DNA of 64,000 bases from Reticulitermes speratus (taxonomy: Eukaryota > Arthropoda > Insecta > Blattodea > Rhinotermitidae), in NCBI GenBank assembly GCA_021186555.1, contig JAJKFL010000042.1:15972521-16036520 (forward strand), read 5' to 3'. The notes under the pieces are model-generated. The model saw only the letters and a list, made by a program, of their open reading frames with translations, had not been told where the DNA came from and searched no databases. A program made the position numbers and the translations under genes. This document shows, in pieces, positions 22,500-33,888 of the stretch (its first letter is position 1; each line of letters opens with the position of its first letter).

Positions 22500-22870
22500 T
22501 GTCGTGACCCTACTGGCACGAAGCCAGAGGTTGTCATGGGAGAATTTTACCAGCGGTGGTTTCCCTTTGCCTTCCGCCGTGTACGATTCTATTCATCCTG
22601 ATAGGACCGCTAGAGCCCTCTAGCAGCCGATCAGGAGACTTGGGCGAGAAATGGCCGCTAAATTTTGCTTACGAAACATCTCTATGCCCGTAAGGTTCTT
22701 TTACATGCCGTAAATCTACGACATGGGACAGACGGCTTTACTTCCCCTCCGAAGGAAGTTGTGCTACGGATTTTTAATACCCTTAAAATCCATCTACCTA
22801 GGCCGGGATTAGAAGCCGCAACCTTGGGTCCAGTGGCGAGCACGCTAACCACTAGTCCACTATGTTCGTA
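22500..22870 (-). mobile_element. SINE-F
   Basis: Reverse copy of a SINE of about 370 bp. The tRNA-like head is at the right end (22795-22862): on the minus strand TGGACTAGTGGTTAGCGTGC is followed by a decayed B box. Body blocks TTTGCTTACGAAACATCTCT and GGTTCTTTTACATGCCG are shared with 52845-53215. Confidence 0.8.
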
Positions 22871-23354
22871 TACAGAATGTTATTTTTACGCAGGACTGCG
22901 CGTCGCAGAGCGAAAGACATCGTTGCTTTATAGCGACCGACACTGCCGCTCGCTCTGCAGTATTCAGTACCGCGTTAAAAAACGCTTTACGCTTATATTT
23001 GCGCTGACCAAGTTTCTGTTATTTACCACTGTACAGTGATCACTTTATGCATTAAGTGTTTACGTAAGAATAGAACGGTTCTGGAAATGGACTACATTTG
23101 CAGCATAAAACACTTTTGGTCGCCTAGGAATACGAAGAAAAACGTGTAATGTTTTGCCGAAGGATTAAGCTGCATGTGTATAAGTTGCATGTGTATAAGT
23201 TGCATGTGTATAAGATTGCATTCTTGATTAATAATTTTCTTTGTATACAAGATTACAGTTGTAAAAAAGGTGTGACTTATAGACCTTGTCGTATAAAATA
23301 CCGCATATAACAAACGTTTGGAGAGAGCAATTTGCACTAATATAAATTTCACAT
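22871..23354. other. No gene; 15-bp minisatellite
   Basis: Three copies of GCATGTGTATAAGTT-like units at 23171-23214. Otherwise nothing recognised. Confidence 0.55.
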
Positions 23355-23520
23355 TATTATCACCGTGCATCTTCACAAATCAAATTAAACTAAATTAAAC
23401 CAACTGATGCACAAATTGAACTACCTTTATTGTTGCGTCCCTATTATATGCCCCTACATATTTTTCGGACCTTGGTCCATCTTCAGGGGTCTTATAATAA
23501 AGTTTAATTTGCACTAATAT
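23355..23520 (-). mobile_element. Solo hammerhead-bearing repeat arm
   Basis: Begins with the shared flank CACCGTGCATCTTCAC (23361-23376), then CCAACTGATGCAC at 23400, a block also found at 56690-56730 (CTACCTTTATTGT against CCACCTTTATTGT), and then the hammerhead motif. No inverted partner found. Confidence 0.65.
23451..23491 (-). ncRNA. Candidate type I hammerhead
   Basis: The minus strand has CUGAAGA, an extra U, stem II GGACC/GGUCC (or GGAC/GUCC with loop CAAG), GAAA, and A-AUAU-GUA. Stem I: the CCC before the first box pairs with the GGG after GUA. Stem III position 15.2 is A instead of C, weakening it. All CUGANGA and GAAA positions are intact. Confidence 0.6.
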
Positions 23521-24602
23521 AATTCATATTTCATTCTTAATAAAACTGAATTTGTAATGAAGAACAAATGCTTTAAGTAAACAAGCTCACTCAATTTAAA
23601 CAATTTTTTAATATATAGGGTTACTTAGGATTAAATGGTTTTCTTCTGAATTGTTACAAAATGTAATAAAATTGGGTTGTTTCGACGTTTCAGAAGAACA
23701 TGTTACCTCCATGCTCTGAGTGATTGACTTTGGTGTAGATAGATGGGTAACTTCATTCAGTCACCCTGAGAATGGAGGAAGAACGTTTTTCTGAATCTTA
23801 GGGGAAAAAACGCGGTTTACTACACTGCATAAAAACACGAAAGACCATCATTTGAGTAACATACGTCCTTAATACCTGAAACCTCATGATTAATTGTTTT
23901 CTGCATTTTGTCCATCGTCTAGTATCCCAGAAAGAAAACAGAGTTTTCGAAGCTAGATCTGCTTTAAATACTGCAGCGGGCTGGACAGAATTCTTCGCTG
24001 GCAACATCTGACCCGCGGACCTTAGACTTCCACCCCTTATTTACGCCAATGGTCTCTGTTGTGACAGTCCTTGGTCCTGATTGTGTCAGACTACATCACT
24101 CAATTTCAATCACCGTATCGCCTCACTGCATCACGTGTGTTACAGCGAATTTTCAACAAAGCAACTAACGCTCTGCGATCACTCTTACACAACAGCTACG
24201 TTGGTTGGTTGTTTTTACGATGTTAAATACTGTGTTTCAAGTCCCCTACTGTCGGGTAACATCAGAAAAGTTTTGTGGTAGTGAAATGGAATCGATTGCG
24301 AAAGTTGTTACAGTTTGAGGATTTTATTTTGACTTTCGCCTAGAAGGACGGAGGAAAATAAAATAAACATTTGTGTCCACACACATTTGTGTCCATATAT
24401 ATTTGTGTCCACATACATTAGTGTCCACACATATTTGCCCTGAACTAAGCTAAACAACATCTCCTGAATACAGCACACAAGCGTTACTTGTTGGACCGAC
24501 GTCATTTTCTTCCTAAGAATTCATTTTATGTCTACTTCAACTCCAGGCACTTCTACGAAGGTAAGCACAATATTTAAAACAATTTTATTGCGCAGTCTGA
24601 CA
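23521..24602. other. No gene; about 17-bp minisatellite
   Basis: Four imperfect ATTTGTGTCCACACA-like units at about 24368-24435. Otherwise nothing recognised. Confidence 0.5.
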
Positions 24603-24875
24603 AGACGGACTTGAGATAGCTCAGTCGGTATAGTGGTTAGGCTAAAGGCTGAACGTCTAAGGAATGATTGTTCGATAACCGGCAGCGCAAGACCGTCCAG
24701 ACCGACTCTGGGGCCCACCTAGCCTTATAGTAAATGGGTATCGAGAGAAAAGCGGCCGAAGCGTGGGGCTGTCCACTCACCACGTAATGTCGAGGTTAAG
24801 AATAAGTGAAACTAAATTCTCACTCCTCACATGCCTTCATGTCGTGCACAGGGACACCTTTACATTACCTTAACA
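24603..24875 (+). mobile_element. SINE-D, near full length, forward
   Basis: tRNA-like head (GATAGCTCAGTCGGTATAGTG at 24606 region), body blocks GACTCTGGGGCCCACC and AAATGGGTATCGAG, 3' block TGTCGAGGTTAAGAATAAG, and an end CCTTCATGTCGTGCACAGGG. Shows the intact order that the reverse copies elsewhere follow. Confidence 0.8.
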
Positions 24876-25595
24876 AAATAATCGTACTGTAAATACTGTT
24901 ATTGATTGTGGAGTTTGCAGTTGACCTTGGCCGTGGTTTGCGCTGGGAAAAACCGATCGTCCCATATTTGTGACCAGTAGCCGATTTATTCCAGTTAAAA
25001 GTACATTGGGCAGACGTGTGTCGTGTTTTGTGTGTTTGAGATAATAGAGAAGTTTCCTGTAGTGTTTTATGTGGTTAGAGCTATGCATAAATTTGACTTT
25101 AGGCTTGTTACAAACGAAAGTCCTAACAAAGGGTAACCACTGTTTGTCAAAAAACTACGTCACGCAGTGATAGAGACTCATGTTTTTGACAGGATCTATA
25201 TGTTTTCCCCGACCGTCGTCAATGAGTGTTAAGGGATCTACCCACGCTGTGCAGGTCAACTGCATTCGCATGAGTAAGGGACTGTCCTTGTACACACATC
25301 GCTATTGTCCGTAATCGCCACGCATTCCAGTGGTCTGTAAGTCTCTGTGTTACTTAAGAATAAAAAGTTTTCAGTTGAACTCTAAGTCTTTCTTGCACCG
25401 CATATTGTTGTCTCGACCAGTACTAATGTCAGGCAGAGTTTTATCTACCCTGGATTTTCCCGGATGTGCTTCTCGAAATTCCTACTCTTTTTAACAAATT
25501 TTATCATAGCGCGTGTTTCAGCTATCGTCGCCGATCGCATTAACGCTTGCATCAGTGTGTTTCTTCCGTCTCCATGGATAAAGATAAAGAAACCC
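24876..25595. other. No recognised feature
   Basis: No supported gene or repeat. Confidence 0.5.
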
Positions 25596-25730
25596 CACTA
25601 ATCGTTGTAAAATATGTGAGATTTAAGGCAGTAACTACGAAGATTGCTGCCTTGCGGGATATGACGCCTTGTATTTTTAACAGGTCGTTACCAACATTTT
25701 GGAGGACCTGCATCTATAATAAATATGAAA
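25596..25730. repeat. Edge fragment of hammerhead-family repeat
   Basis: ATTGCTGCCTTGCGGGATATGACGCC corresponds to the CTTCTGGGATATGACGCC edge at 42550-42585 (reverse) and near 43910-43930. The next block, CCAACATTTTGGAGGACC, is a decayed antisense GAAAC plus stem II. A poly-C run follows at about 25769-25792. Confidence 0.4.
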
Positions 25731-25768
25731 GCAAAAAGTCAATACAATATTACTTTTCAGTACAAATT

Positions 25769-25800
<32 letters not shown>

Positions 25801-25949
25801 CTTACGAATCTAATACCGACAGCCACGTCTTAAAATTAATTAATTATTGCCTTCTCACAAGTTAGTACAGTAACCGTTTACGGATCTTGTAACGACACAA
25901 ATCAAACTGCATCAATTATTACATTTAAAGACCTGTTGTTTACAAGTTT
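25731..25949. other. Poly-C run and unassigned spacer
   Basis: The poly-C run at 25769-25792 is about 24 bases; its exact length is doubtful in any assembly. Confidence 0.6.
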
Positions 25950-26470
25950 TTTGGCTCCTTCGAAAAATTGCAAAAAGCAACTGTTTGTTATCGTCATGTC
26001 TGACTCTCTGTCCGTCTGTCTGTTCGCATGGAAAACTCGGCTCCTACTGCAAGGATTTTCATGAAATTTAGAATTTGAGTATTTATCGAAACTCTGTCGA
26101 GAAAGTTCAAGTTTGATTAAAATCTGACAAGAATAACGGTTACTTTACATGAAGACCTATGTACATTTATGATAATATCTCGCTCCGTTCTTGTTAGAAT
26201 GAGAAATATTTCAGACAAAAGATGTAGTGAAAATCAAAACACACATTTTATTTTCAGTAACTTTTTCTCCAAAAATCGTGCCGTTTATGATATAATGGAG
26301 AAAAATTCTATAGAGCCGGAGAGGTCACAAATGACAATACAACACGGTGCATGCGCTTTGCTTGCTGGATAACTAAGGCTACAAACACACACTCAGAATA
26401 TGTAATACTTATTTCTTTTCCACGGCAACAATGGTTGCACGAACGCACCTCACTGTTAGGTTATACGTTA
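25950..26470 (+). repeat. Interspersed repeat R1, copy 2
   Basis: Closely matches 45845-46300: TATCGTCATGTCTG, CCGCATGG/TTCGCATGG, AACTCGGCTCC, ATGAAGACCTATGTACATTT and GAATGAGAAATATTT occur in order. Ends near GTTATACGTT. Non-coding, class unknown. Confidence 0.75.
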
Positions 26471-27286
26471 ATTGCCTTTTTTTTAAATTTACAAAGCTTT
26501 ATTTCCTTGACATGTACATACAACAGTATACAGAATATGGGCTAAATTGTTCCTAACACCAATTTTGAGGTTCGTGCATTTTACACTCTGCCTTGTTTTT
26601 CTCTTACCTATTTTGCATTGTGCCTGATGACTGATTTTACTTAAGCCGACAGAACGATCTACAACAAAATATTGTCAAAGCTATTGTTGTGACTGTCGGT
26701 CCTCTCTGTTTGTCTATAGCAATAACAGCGATATACAGTTAATTCCAGATTTCATACAAATCGGCCAATCGTATTGCTGCTCATGATTAGTCAGGATAAA
26801 TTTAATGACAGACAACCGACAGAGGAAGATCGTGTCATGAAAAATTCAAGACTTCTACAAATTTACTTTGTGCAGAATGTTTTTTCAACATCAAGAATTC
26901 CGTAACAGATACCGATCAAACACTGCCGTATCTTCTGCCAGATGTTACAGGGCATACGGAGGCTACATGACGGAGTAAGACCCTCCTTCCCTTTACATAC
27001 GAGTAGTCGCCAACTAGTGTTAAGCGACACAGTTTGTTTTTACAACTTTCCTCAGATGTTGATTTATGTCGAGACATAAAAATACGGTGTTTATGTCGTC
27101 AAAAGCTATTGAATAGGCCTATGTATATTCCGTGTTGGTCTGACGGATCTTGGTACGTGAGTTTTAAAGAAACTTCACTTAAAAGCAATTCTATATCTGG
27201 CTAACTTCCTGTCGATTGAACCGAAGGACAGTGAATACACTTGGTGACATAAATACATGGACGTGTTCTGACGACCAGTGGTGGCT
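26471..27286. other. No recognised feature
   Basis: No supported gene or repeat. A CTGATGA at 26629 has no stem II or GAAA partner. Confidence 0.5.
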
Positions 27287-27574
27287 CGCAGTAAAATTTT
27301 AGGCTTCGAGGTCAAGCAACGTAGAAAAATTTCATGTTTACTGAATGAGTGTACGTAAAATATAAGTAATCACTGCGGTGAATAATAATTCAATTCAATT
27401 AAATGCTCATCAATGAAAGTGCAAATAATAAAACTGAACAAAATAATCACAACACAAATTACGCAAATAAAACTCATACAAACAATATAACACAAGAGTC
27501 AATAAAAATTTGGTTGTATGATTTAAATTTAAATCCCAAATTAAAGGTATAATTAAAATCACAATACACTATGA

Positions 27575-27605
<31 letters not shown>

Positions 27606-28164
27606 CCTGGGCAGTTTAGTTGCAAGATGAAATATAGCTACCATACGGAACCTTTAGAGAGTCCGTTAACTCCATGGAGAAGACACTTCTTTGACAAATT
27701 CTACATTCGCTCAGCTACACAATAAATTTCCGGCCCTTTATGGAAGCCGAATGTTCATTACGGCTTTACACCAATCTGTCACTGAACCATATGCTAGCTA
27801 AGTCAGTTGAATCCAATTGACATTCCCACACAAGCCTACTGTTTCCTTAAAACTCCCTTTGTTTAGGCAATGCCAAAAGTTCCGTCCGTATACGCGACCT
27901 TATACAACGTTTCGTAGCATACATTTTTATTGTGGTGTGAAGATACACCTTGGCCAACAACCAAGAGGGCGGACTACTTTTTTTCAGTTGCCCGCGACTG
28001 CTCACTCACTATAATCAGTTACTTGCATATCCGGATGCAGTCCTCTCCGACTGGAACCAGAGGACGCACCAAGGTGTAGTAAATCACGCACGCACGCACA
28101 CGCACATAAACGTGTTACATAATGTGATATTTTTGTGAAATAAGATTGAAACTGGCCGCCACTG
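27287..28164. mobile_element. Possible short-TIR DNA transposon remnant
   Basis: CAGTGGTGGC at 27287 faces GCCGCCACTG at 28155-28164, about 880 bp apart. The ends resemble hAT-like CAGTGG termini, but the 8-bp flanks match at only 5 positions and no transposase is seen. An (AAT)n run lies near 27577-27601. Confidence 0.25.
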
Positions 28165-28547
28165 CTAATAACTAACATGAAAACGATTAATCGAGGAAAT
28201 AAGCTTTAATAAGGTGTATCAATGTCAACATGAACGTTTGGCAGTGCCAGGCGTGAGGCTTAGACAGGAAGGGGGGCGGTCACAACTAAGGTTCGACATA
28301 ATTACGATAGCGCACAGTCAGTGACGCACACATGTCTCCCAAACGTTCTCCTTTGTTAGGCAGGGATTCTTTCTTCCAGAGACTACCTAGTACAGCTAGA
28401 TTAAAATTGCAATGCTGAATCCCAAGTTCTGTTGCACCACTAGTAGCCTACACATTTGTCCGAATTACATCATTATTTAAACTACAGTATAGTTTGAGTC
28501 GTATATTCCCATCTATTTGACGCTAACTGTTCTGCGAGATAATTGGA
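28165..28547. other. No recognised feature
   Basis: No supported gene or repeat. Confidence 0.5.
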
Positions 28548-28620
28548 TTCGATCCCCGGATCTTCCAGCCCGTAGCGAGTCGTTATACCGACTACGCTAT
28601 TCCGGTCCTCGTTGTATCCT
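28548..28620 (-). mobile_element. SINE-D head fragment
   Basis: GATTCGATCCCCGGATCTTC followed by CCGTAGCGAGTCGTTATACC and CGACTACGC, the reverse complement of the SINE-D tRNA-like head only. Confidence 0.65.
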
Positions 28621-29182
28621 GGATCACAAAACAAATGTTATCGAAACTATCCAGTAGGAAGCGGTACAAGCGGGCGGAAGGACGGACGGACGGAATGACA
28701 CACAAGGCCAACAGACAGGCACAGCTTTCCAAATCTATAATTTAATCCACTTTATAAAAGAACCGACTAAAGACAGAACTTCACTTTTAATACTGGGTAC
28801 AGTTTCTGTTCCGTCTCCCTGCAAAGTTACGTGGTTTCCGCGTGTCAGCTCAAGCCGCGCAGATCTGTGGGAGCCGGCTCAGCGTGAACCTCTTAGAAAG
28901 TATGGCACAGACCTACTTCCAACAGAACTACAGCCAACAGCTCTGACCAACGAAAATGCCACATCGAGTCGTTCAGTTTACACTTTCATTTCCGGAAACG
29001 TCACCGGTGGCGGTCAGGACAATACGTTTCTTAACGTTTCTTACTGTTATGAAGTTCGTCCTGTGTGCATCACTCCACAGCCCGAGGTTCGAACTCTCAC
29101 ATTATTTGTTATTTCACTTTTAGAACAACGCTGACAGTAATTGAATTTATATAGAGTCGAATGGTAGGGTTACAGTGAATAA
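28621..29182. other. No recognised feature
   Basis: A GGAC tetramer run near 28679-28692. No supported gene. Confidence 0.5.
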
Positions 29183-29345
29183 TAAATTATAGACGATGTG
29201 GGACGAAGTGATCATGGCCTAATTTAAGGTAACGTTACGGCATTTGCCTAAAGGGACTGAAATAAACCACGAATATCTTCAGGATAACCGGTGAGGTAGA
29301 TATTCAAATTGGCACCTCACTAATACAAGTCACAAGCGTTGCCGG
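29183..29345 (-). mobile_element. Probable SINE-E remnant, copy 2
   Basis: Ordered similarity to 19176-19385 (see that entry), ending GTTGCCG. Confidence 0.4.
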
Positions 29346-29775
29346 TTGAGGCAAATTGCTCGATTTGTTGATGCTGTTTCGGTAGGTTTTATTATTATTC
29401 TCCTTGTGTCCTATTCTGATTGGATTCACGCCTGTTCCGACTACACAGACAATTCCTCAATGGGCTCTCTGCGTACCTACCTACGTCACTTCGGCGTCAA
29501 TAAAATGGAACTTTTGGGACTCTGCCATTATCCCCTGCTTTCAGTTCATATATTCTTTCAGTTACTAAATAAATATTCATCTCCTCCTTTTTCTTCGTTT
29601 TTAATTCTGTTTAATTTGGTACTTTCCTTGACAATTTTTAAGAATTTCATTTCTTTTGCTTGAATTTTATTACTATAACTGTGCTTTCCCAATTCCCAAT
29701 ATTAGTGTAGGAATCGCCATCACATTATAAAATGTTGAGTTTTTCTCCTTCCTTTCTTTTTTTAATTTTGCCTTC
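29346..29775. other. No supported gene
   Basis: A 105-codon frame (29346-29663) is hydrophobic in its second half but has no recognisable motif or codon signal. Confidence 0.35.
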
Positions 29776-29790
29776 ATAATCCCACATATT

Positions 29791-30096
29791 GGCGCGCGGT
29801 GGCGCAGTTGGTTGAGGCACTACGCTACAAACCGGAACGTCGCGGGTTCGATTCCCGATGGTGTCTTTGGAATTAATTCCTTGACATAATCGTTTCGGTC
29901 GCACTATGGCCCTGGGGTCGACTCAGCCTCTAACAGAAATGAGTACCAGAAATATTTCCTGGGGGGTAAAGGCGGCCGGTGCGTAGGGCTGACAACCTTA
30001 CCACCTTCATGTGCCGATTGTCTACAAATCTGGGAGCCTCAACCTCCTGGACCCCTCAGGGCCTGTCTAGGCCTGTAATGGGGTTGCTTTACCTTT
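29791..30096 (+). mobile_element. SINE-C with perfect 15-bp TSD
   Basis: Head GGCGCGCGGTGGCGCAGTTG, B box GGGTTCGATTCCCG near 29842, body GCACTATGGCCCTGGGGTCG, end GGGTTGCTTTACC. ATAATCCCACATATT flanks it at 29776-29790 and 30097-30111, a perfect target-site duplication and so a recent insertion. Fixes the true ends of this family. Confidence 0.92.
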
Positions 30097-30111
30097 ATAA
30101 TCCCACATATT

Positions 30112-30539
30112 CCCCTATGCTGATGTACTATTCGTATATTACATTATAGCAAGTTTCATAAAAAAAAGTCACTTCTTACCAAATACTTAAAACGTAAATT
30201 TTTTTCTTTATTTGAATCTCATGAAAGGATACGTTATAGAGCGAATTGAATACTTTCCGTCAAAATAATTAGTTTTATTCTGTTAATTATATTTTATATT
30301 AGACTAATGACAAAGGTAAAGGTATCCGTAGATCTTTTTCTGATACAAGAATATGTTTAGTAACGTGTAACGATGTTTTGTTGCCCAGTCTTTCCAGGCA
30401 AACATTTGCATGAAGTTCTTTCTCCAACAATATTACCGTTGGATCCATTTCATTGGTTAATTTCTTCTGATCACATCACAATCGTCATGTTAGGAAGGAA
30501 GTACATAAGCAAGCAAACTGCGTTTAAATCGTAGTCTAC
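30112..30539. other. No recognised feature
   Basis: No supported gene or repeat. Confidence 0.5.
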
Positions 30540-30720
30540 CTATGGTGTGGTGGGACACTTCATAACGTAATATTCCTAGCACATCTGTTTCATATTGGGA
30601 GACCACGGGTTTGAATTCCGGCCCAGAGGTCTGGTTTTCTGTGATTGCCCTCAGCCACTCAAGCAAAAGTTGATAAAGAAACTCAAAATGCAGCCACTAT
30701 GAGTTCCTCTATAAAAATGT
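30540..30720 (+). mobile_element. Possible single-copy SINE-like sequence
   Basis: A B-box-like GGGTTTGAATTCC at 30608 follows a plausible tRNA-like head. No second copy in this window, so the call is weak. Confidence 0.25.
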
Positions 30721-31424
30721 GCGTCATGGAGCTGCTTGATTACAAGGTTATTTGTTTTTATCTTTACACATGCCTCTGAATTATATTTGGCTTGCACTCC
30801 TAGAATTTCATATTTTCATATACTTCCTCAATAAATTAGTAAATGTAACAAAATGTCTATGAATCAGAACCGGTTAACAGGAACCGGTTGAACACACTAT
30901 TACAGAGAGTGAGTGACTACCTTTAGGTGTAACTCGACTTGTAGTGTATATTTTTCTTAGTATTGCATATCATTTGAAGTTTACCTTGAACAAATTCTTG
31001 TGTTCGAAGGCACGATCTTAAGAGTCAGTGAAGAAGACAAACAAACGCTTTGTGACTGTGATATGGTAAGAATCTCTCAATGTACAACTGCTCGTTTGTC
31101 CAATTACTATTCTCGCGAAGAGTAATCATAGTTTCAGCTATATCTCACTGATAGCCTAGAATCTGACAAAAATTCAGACCCTCATACCAAAGCAGCACAG
31201 AGTACATACTTCATGAATTCCGCGACTTCTGTTCCGCATTGGGCTTTCCAATGCGACTAATTTTAGGCGAAACTTTCTGAATGTTCAATTTAAACTTTCA
31301 AGCGAAATAACAGACCTGATAGAATTATACGATCTCAAAATATGTATTTCGGAAGGAAATTTTATTGAAGCAGTCCAGATAACAAGAGTAGAGGGACTGA
31401 AAGTACATGACAAGTTTTAGCTGC
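30721..31424. other. No recognised feature
   Basis: No supported gene or repeat. Confidence 0.5.
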
Positions 31425-31560
31425 AAAACGACTTTTTTAAACCTAGGCATAGATAAAGGAATATTGTTAAAATTTATCTTAGAGAACTAAGGTTTGAAGA
31501 TGCGGAGTGGATGCATATGGCCCAGCCTGGAGTGCAGTAGCGCGTTGTAGTGAGGGAGAA
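31425..31560 (+). mobile_element. LINE 3'-end relic
   Basis: CCTAGGCATAGATAAAGG, an ATTTATCTTAGAGAACT block, GGAGTGGATGCATATGGCCC and a short end match the LINE tail order with heavy decay. Confidence 0.45.
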
Positions 31561-31566
31561 CATCAA

Positions 31567-31680
31567 TGAGATCTACGCTCTTCTGGAATATTACGCGGCG
31601 TCGTGTGATAAACAATTACCACACGACGCCGCATAATATCCCAGAAGAGCGTAGATCTCATCAACATCGTGGCGGAAGCC
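31567..31680. repeat. 44-bp-arm palindrome, deleted member of second hammerhead-like family
   Basis: Arms 31567-31610 and 31617-31660 around 6 bp. The edges (TGAGATCTACGCTCTTCTGG outward, then ATCGTGGCGGAAGCCTGAAA) are those of 48758 and 52142, but the hammerhead-like middle is missing. Confidence 0.65.
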
Positions 31681-33313
31681 TGAAAGCAAGGAGTACATCA
31701 TTGTGTTCCACGGATGGCGTAGCAATACCTTAATCAGCTTGTCAAAGATTATTCTACTCCAGGGTGGTAGTATCAATACACATCCTTCCAAATCTGATAC
31801 AGGAGCCTCTGCAGTTACGGTTCGATTGGCGGAAATATTCCATTTCTACTTGGTTTGTCCAGCATAATCTTTTTAACCAAATTTCTCGATACGAATGTTA
31901 TTGCAAATCGATAAATTGGCAGAACATTCACTGTCTCGTGTGCTTCATCATAACGTTAGTGCATATGTTCCTTTCAAAAGTTGGTATTCCTGAAATTCGG
32001 TGAATCAGAACAATCAGGGTTGCAGCCAATGCTGTGAGAATGCTTTGCTATGTATCTCTTAGGAGGACAAGGAGGAAAAGTTCATTGATTGCACCAATAT
32101 CAAGCGCGCTCTTGTGTCTTTCTTGCAGGTGGTCAAGCACTTTGATACCAATCAGGCTAGGAGAATGCTTTTCGAATAATTATTATACGTATATAACAAA
32201 GAACGGACGGAATTAAGTCATAAAGCAAAGCCCTCCTTCAGAAGCTGTTGGTCGCTTCACTACTCAAGAAACTGCAGGCCTTTTACATAAACTAGAACGT
32301 CTCTTTACCCTGTCCTTCTTGCATTCCGGCCCACACACTGTCTAATATAAATTTCATTGTAATCCATCTATGCCTAAGTCGCCCAAATGGTCTGTTTCCT
32401 CAGGTGTTTCGACTAATATACTGTATAAAATTCATATTTAACCAATTTGTTACGTTTGGTGACCCTGATAACATTTTGTAACGAGTACAAATAACGAAAC
32501 CCTTCCTTTTGCAGCTTTTTCCTCACTTTTTGTTTCATCTTGCGTCTCAGGTTCAATTATTGGTCTTCAGCACCTTGTTCTTAAACGACGTTATTAGAAA
32601 GGCAAGGTGCTAGTGTTGACCTTGGCCACAAGGTAAAGCAAGTAAATGCAGCTTAGACGTGACATCAGTAAAAACGAATTTTTTTTTTTACTCAGTAGTT
32701 GAGCCACGAATATACGTCATATAATATTAAAGCAAGAGACGGTTTCAATTCTGGTAGAAGGACCAGCCAAAGAGTTTAATAGGTAATAATGGCAACTAAA
32801 TCGTTCCATTGTTAATATGCTTTGTCTGTTATCTCTGAAGAAGTTTTCAGAAAAGTAGTTTCCGATATTAGAATTCAAGTTCAAAGTATAAGGGCATTGT
32901 TTCAGGCAACTTCTCAGACATTTCATGTTCGGAAAATTGTCTAACTTTAGGCTGCAACACGCATATTTTTACCACATAACTGCAGATTAAGATTTACTGC
33001 GCTGTTATCTGCTTACGTCCGCTTTGTTGTTCTCTGGAGGGAGGAGGAGGGAGCGTAGCAGTTGCACAGTATAGCTGACTGACTAGTACTGCGGATTGAA
33101 AAGCCCATAGTCGCTCAGTTAGTCAAAAATGTACCCTCATTTTAATAAACCCTAAATTTCACCTAAGCTCCTAAACAAGCTCTTCTTTTCAGGCCCTCCA
33201 ACTCAAGTTTTGTGTTAATACTTACCTAACCTATGGTTCCTCCTAAGAGTTCCTCCCATTTCATACCCTCTGGTGTGATCATCCAGATAATATTTGGTGA
33301 CGAGTAAATATTA
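31681..33313. other. No supported gene
   Basis: Short unrecognised open frames only (31764-32003, 32034-32216, 32717-32926). Confidence 0.45.
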
Positions 33314-33327
33314 TGAAGCACCCAATT

Positions 33328-33565
33328 TTTTATTCTGTGGCGCTACAGCCCACAAGGTTCCTAGATCACACACAATTAGACAACACACACACCCGTTAGG
33401 ACTCCTCTGAACGAGTGATCAGCTCGTCGCAGAGGCCGCTACCTACACAACACCAACAAATACAAGACACGAACATCGGCGCCCTCAGCGGTATTTGAAC
33501 CCGTGATCCCAACACTCGAGAGGCTGAAGACCTACGCCTTAAACCAGACGGCCGCCAAGATCGGC
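33328..33565 (-). mobile_element. SINE-A with 14-bp TSD
   Basis: Reverse copy, diverged, with AGGACTCCTCTGAACGAGTG and a head ending GCCAAGATCGGC. TGAAGCACCCAATT (33314-33327) and TGAAGCATCCAATT (33566-33579) form a duplication with one mismatch, so older than the perfect ones. Confidence 0.85.
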
Positions 33566-33734
33566 TGAAGCATCCAATTACGTGGTCTTTAAAGTGCGTG
33601 TAATGCTGCGTACTTTTTAAAGCCTGTCTTTAGTCAATTCAGTGAACGTTCTGACCAGATCAGAAAATGGACGACAGGGGAATGTCTATCACTTCCCGTA
33701 AGAGGCAGGACATTTTCTTTACCCACATCATCCA

Positions 33735-33860
33735 AACCGGCTCTGGGACCCACCCAGCATAATGTTCAATGGGTACCGGGGGCTTTCAACCAAGCGGGTA
33801 AAGCGATCGGGGCGTGAATTTGACAACTCACTTTCCTCTAGTGCCTAGTTTACGCGTAAA
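33735..33860 (+). mobile_element. SINE-D middle fragment
   Basis: CCGGCTCTGGGACCCACCC, AATGGGTACCGGGGGC, GCGGGTAAAGCGATCGGGGC and AACTCAC blocks in SINE-D order. Followed by a poly-C run at 33873-33888. Confidence 0.65.
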
Positions 33861-33888
33861 GCTACGACTTCGCCCCCCCCCCCCCCCC

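Noticed and set aside
26629..26670. CTGATGA as another hammerhead
   Set aside because: No stem II and no GAAA at the right distance.
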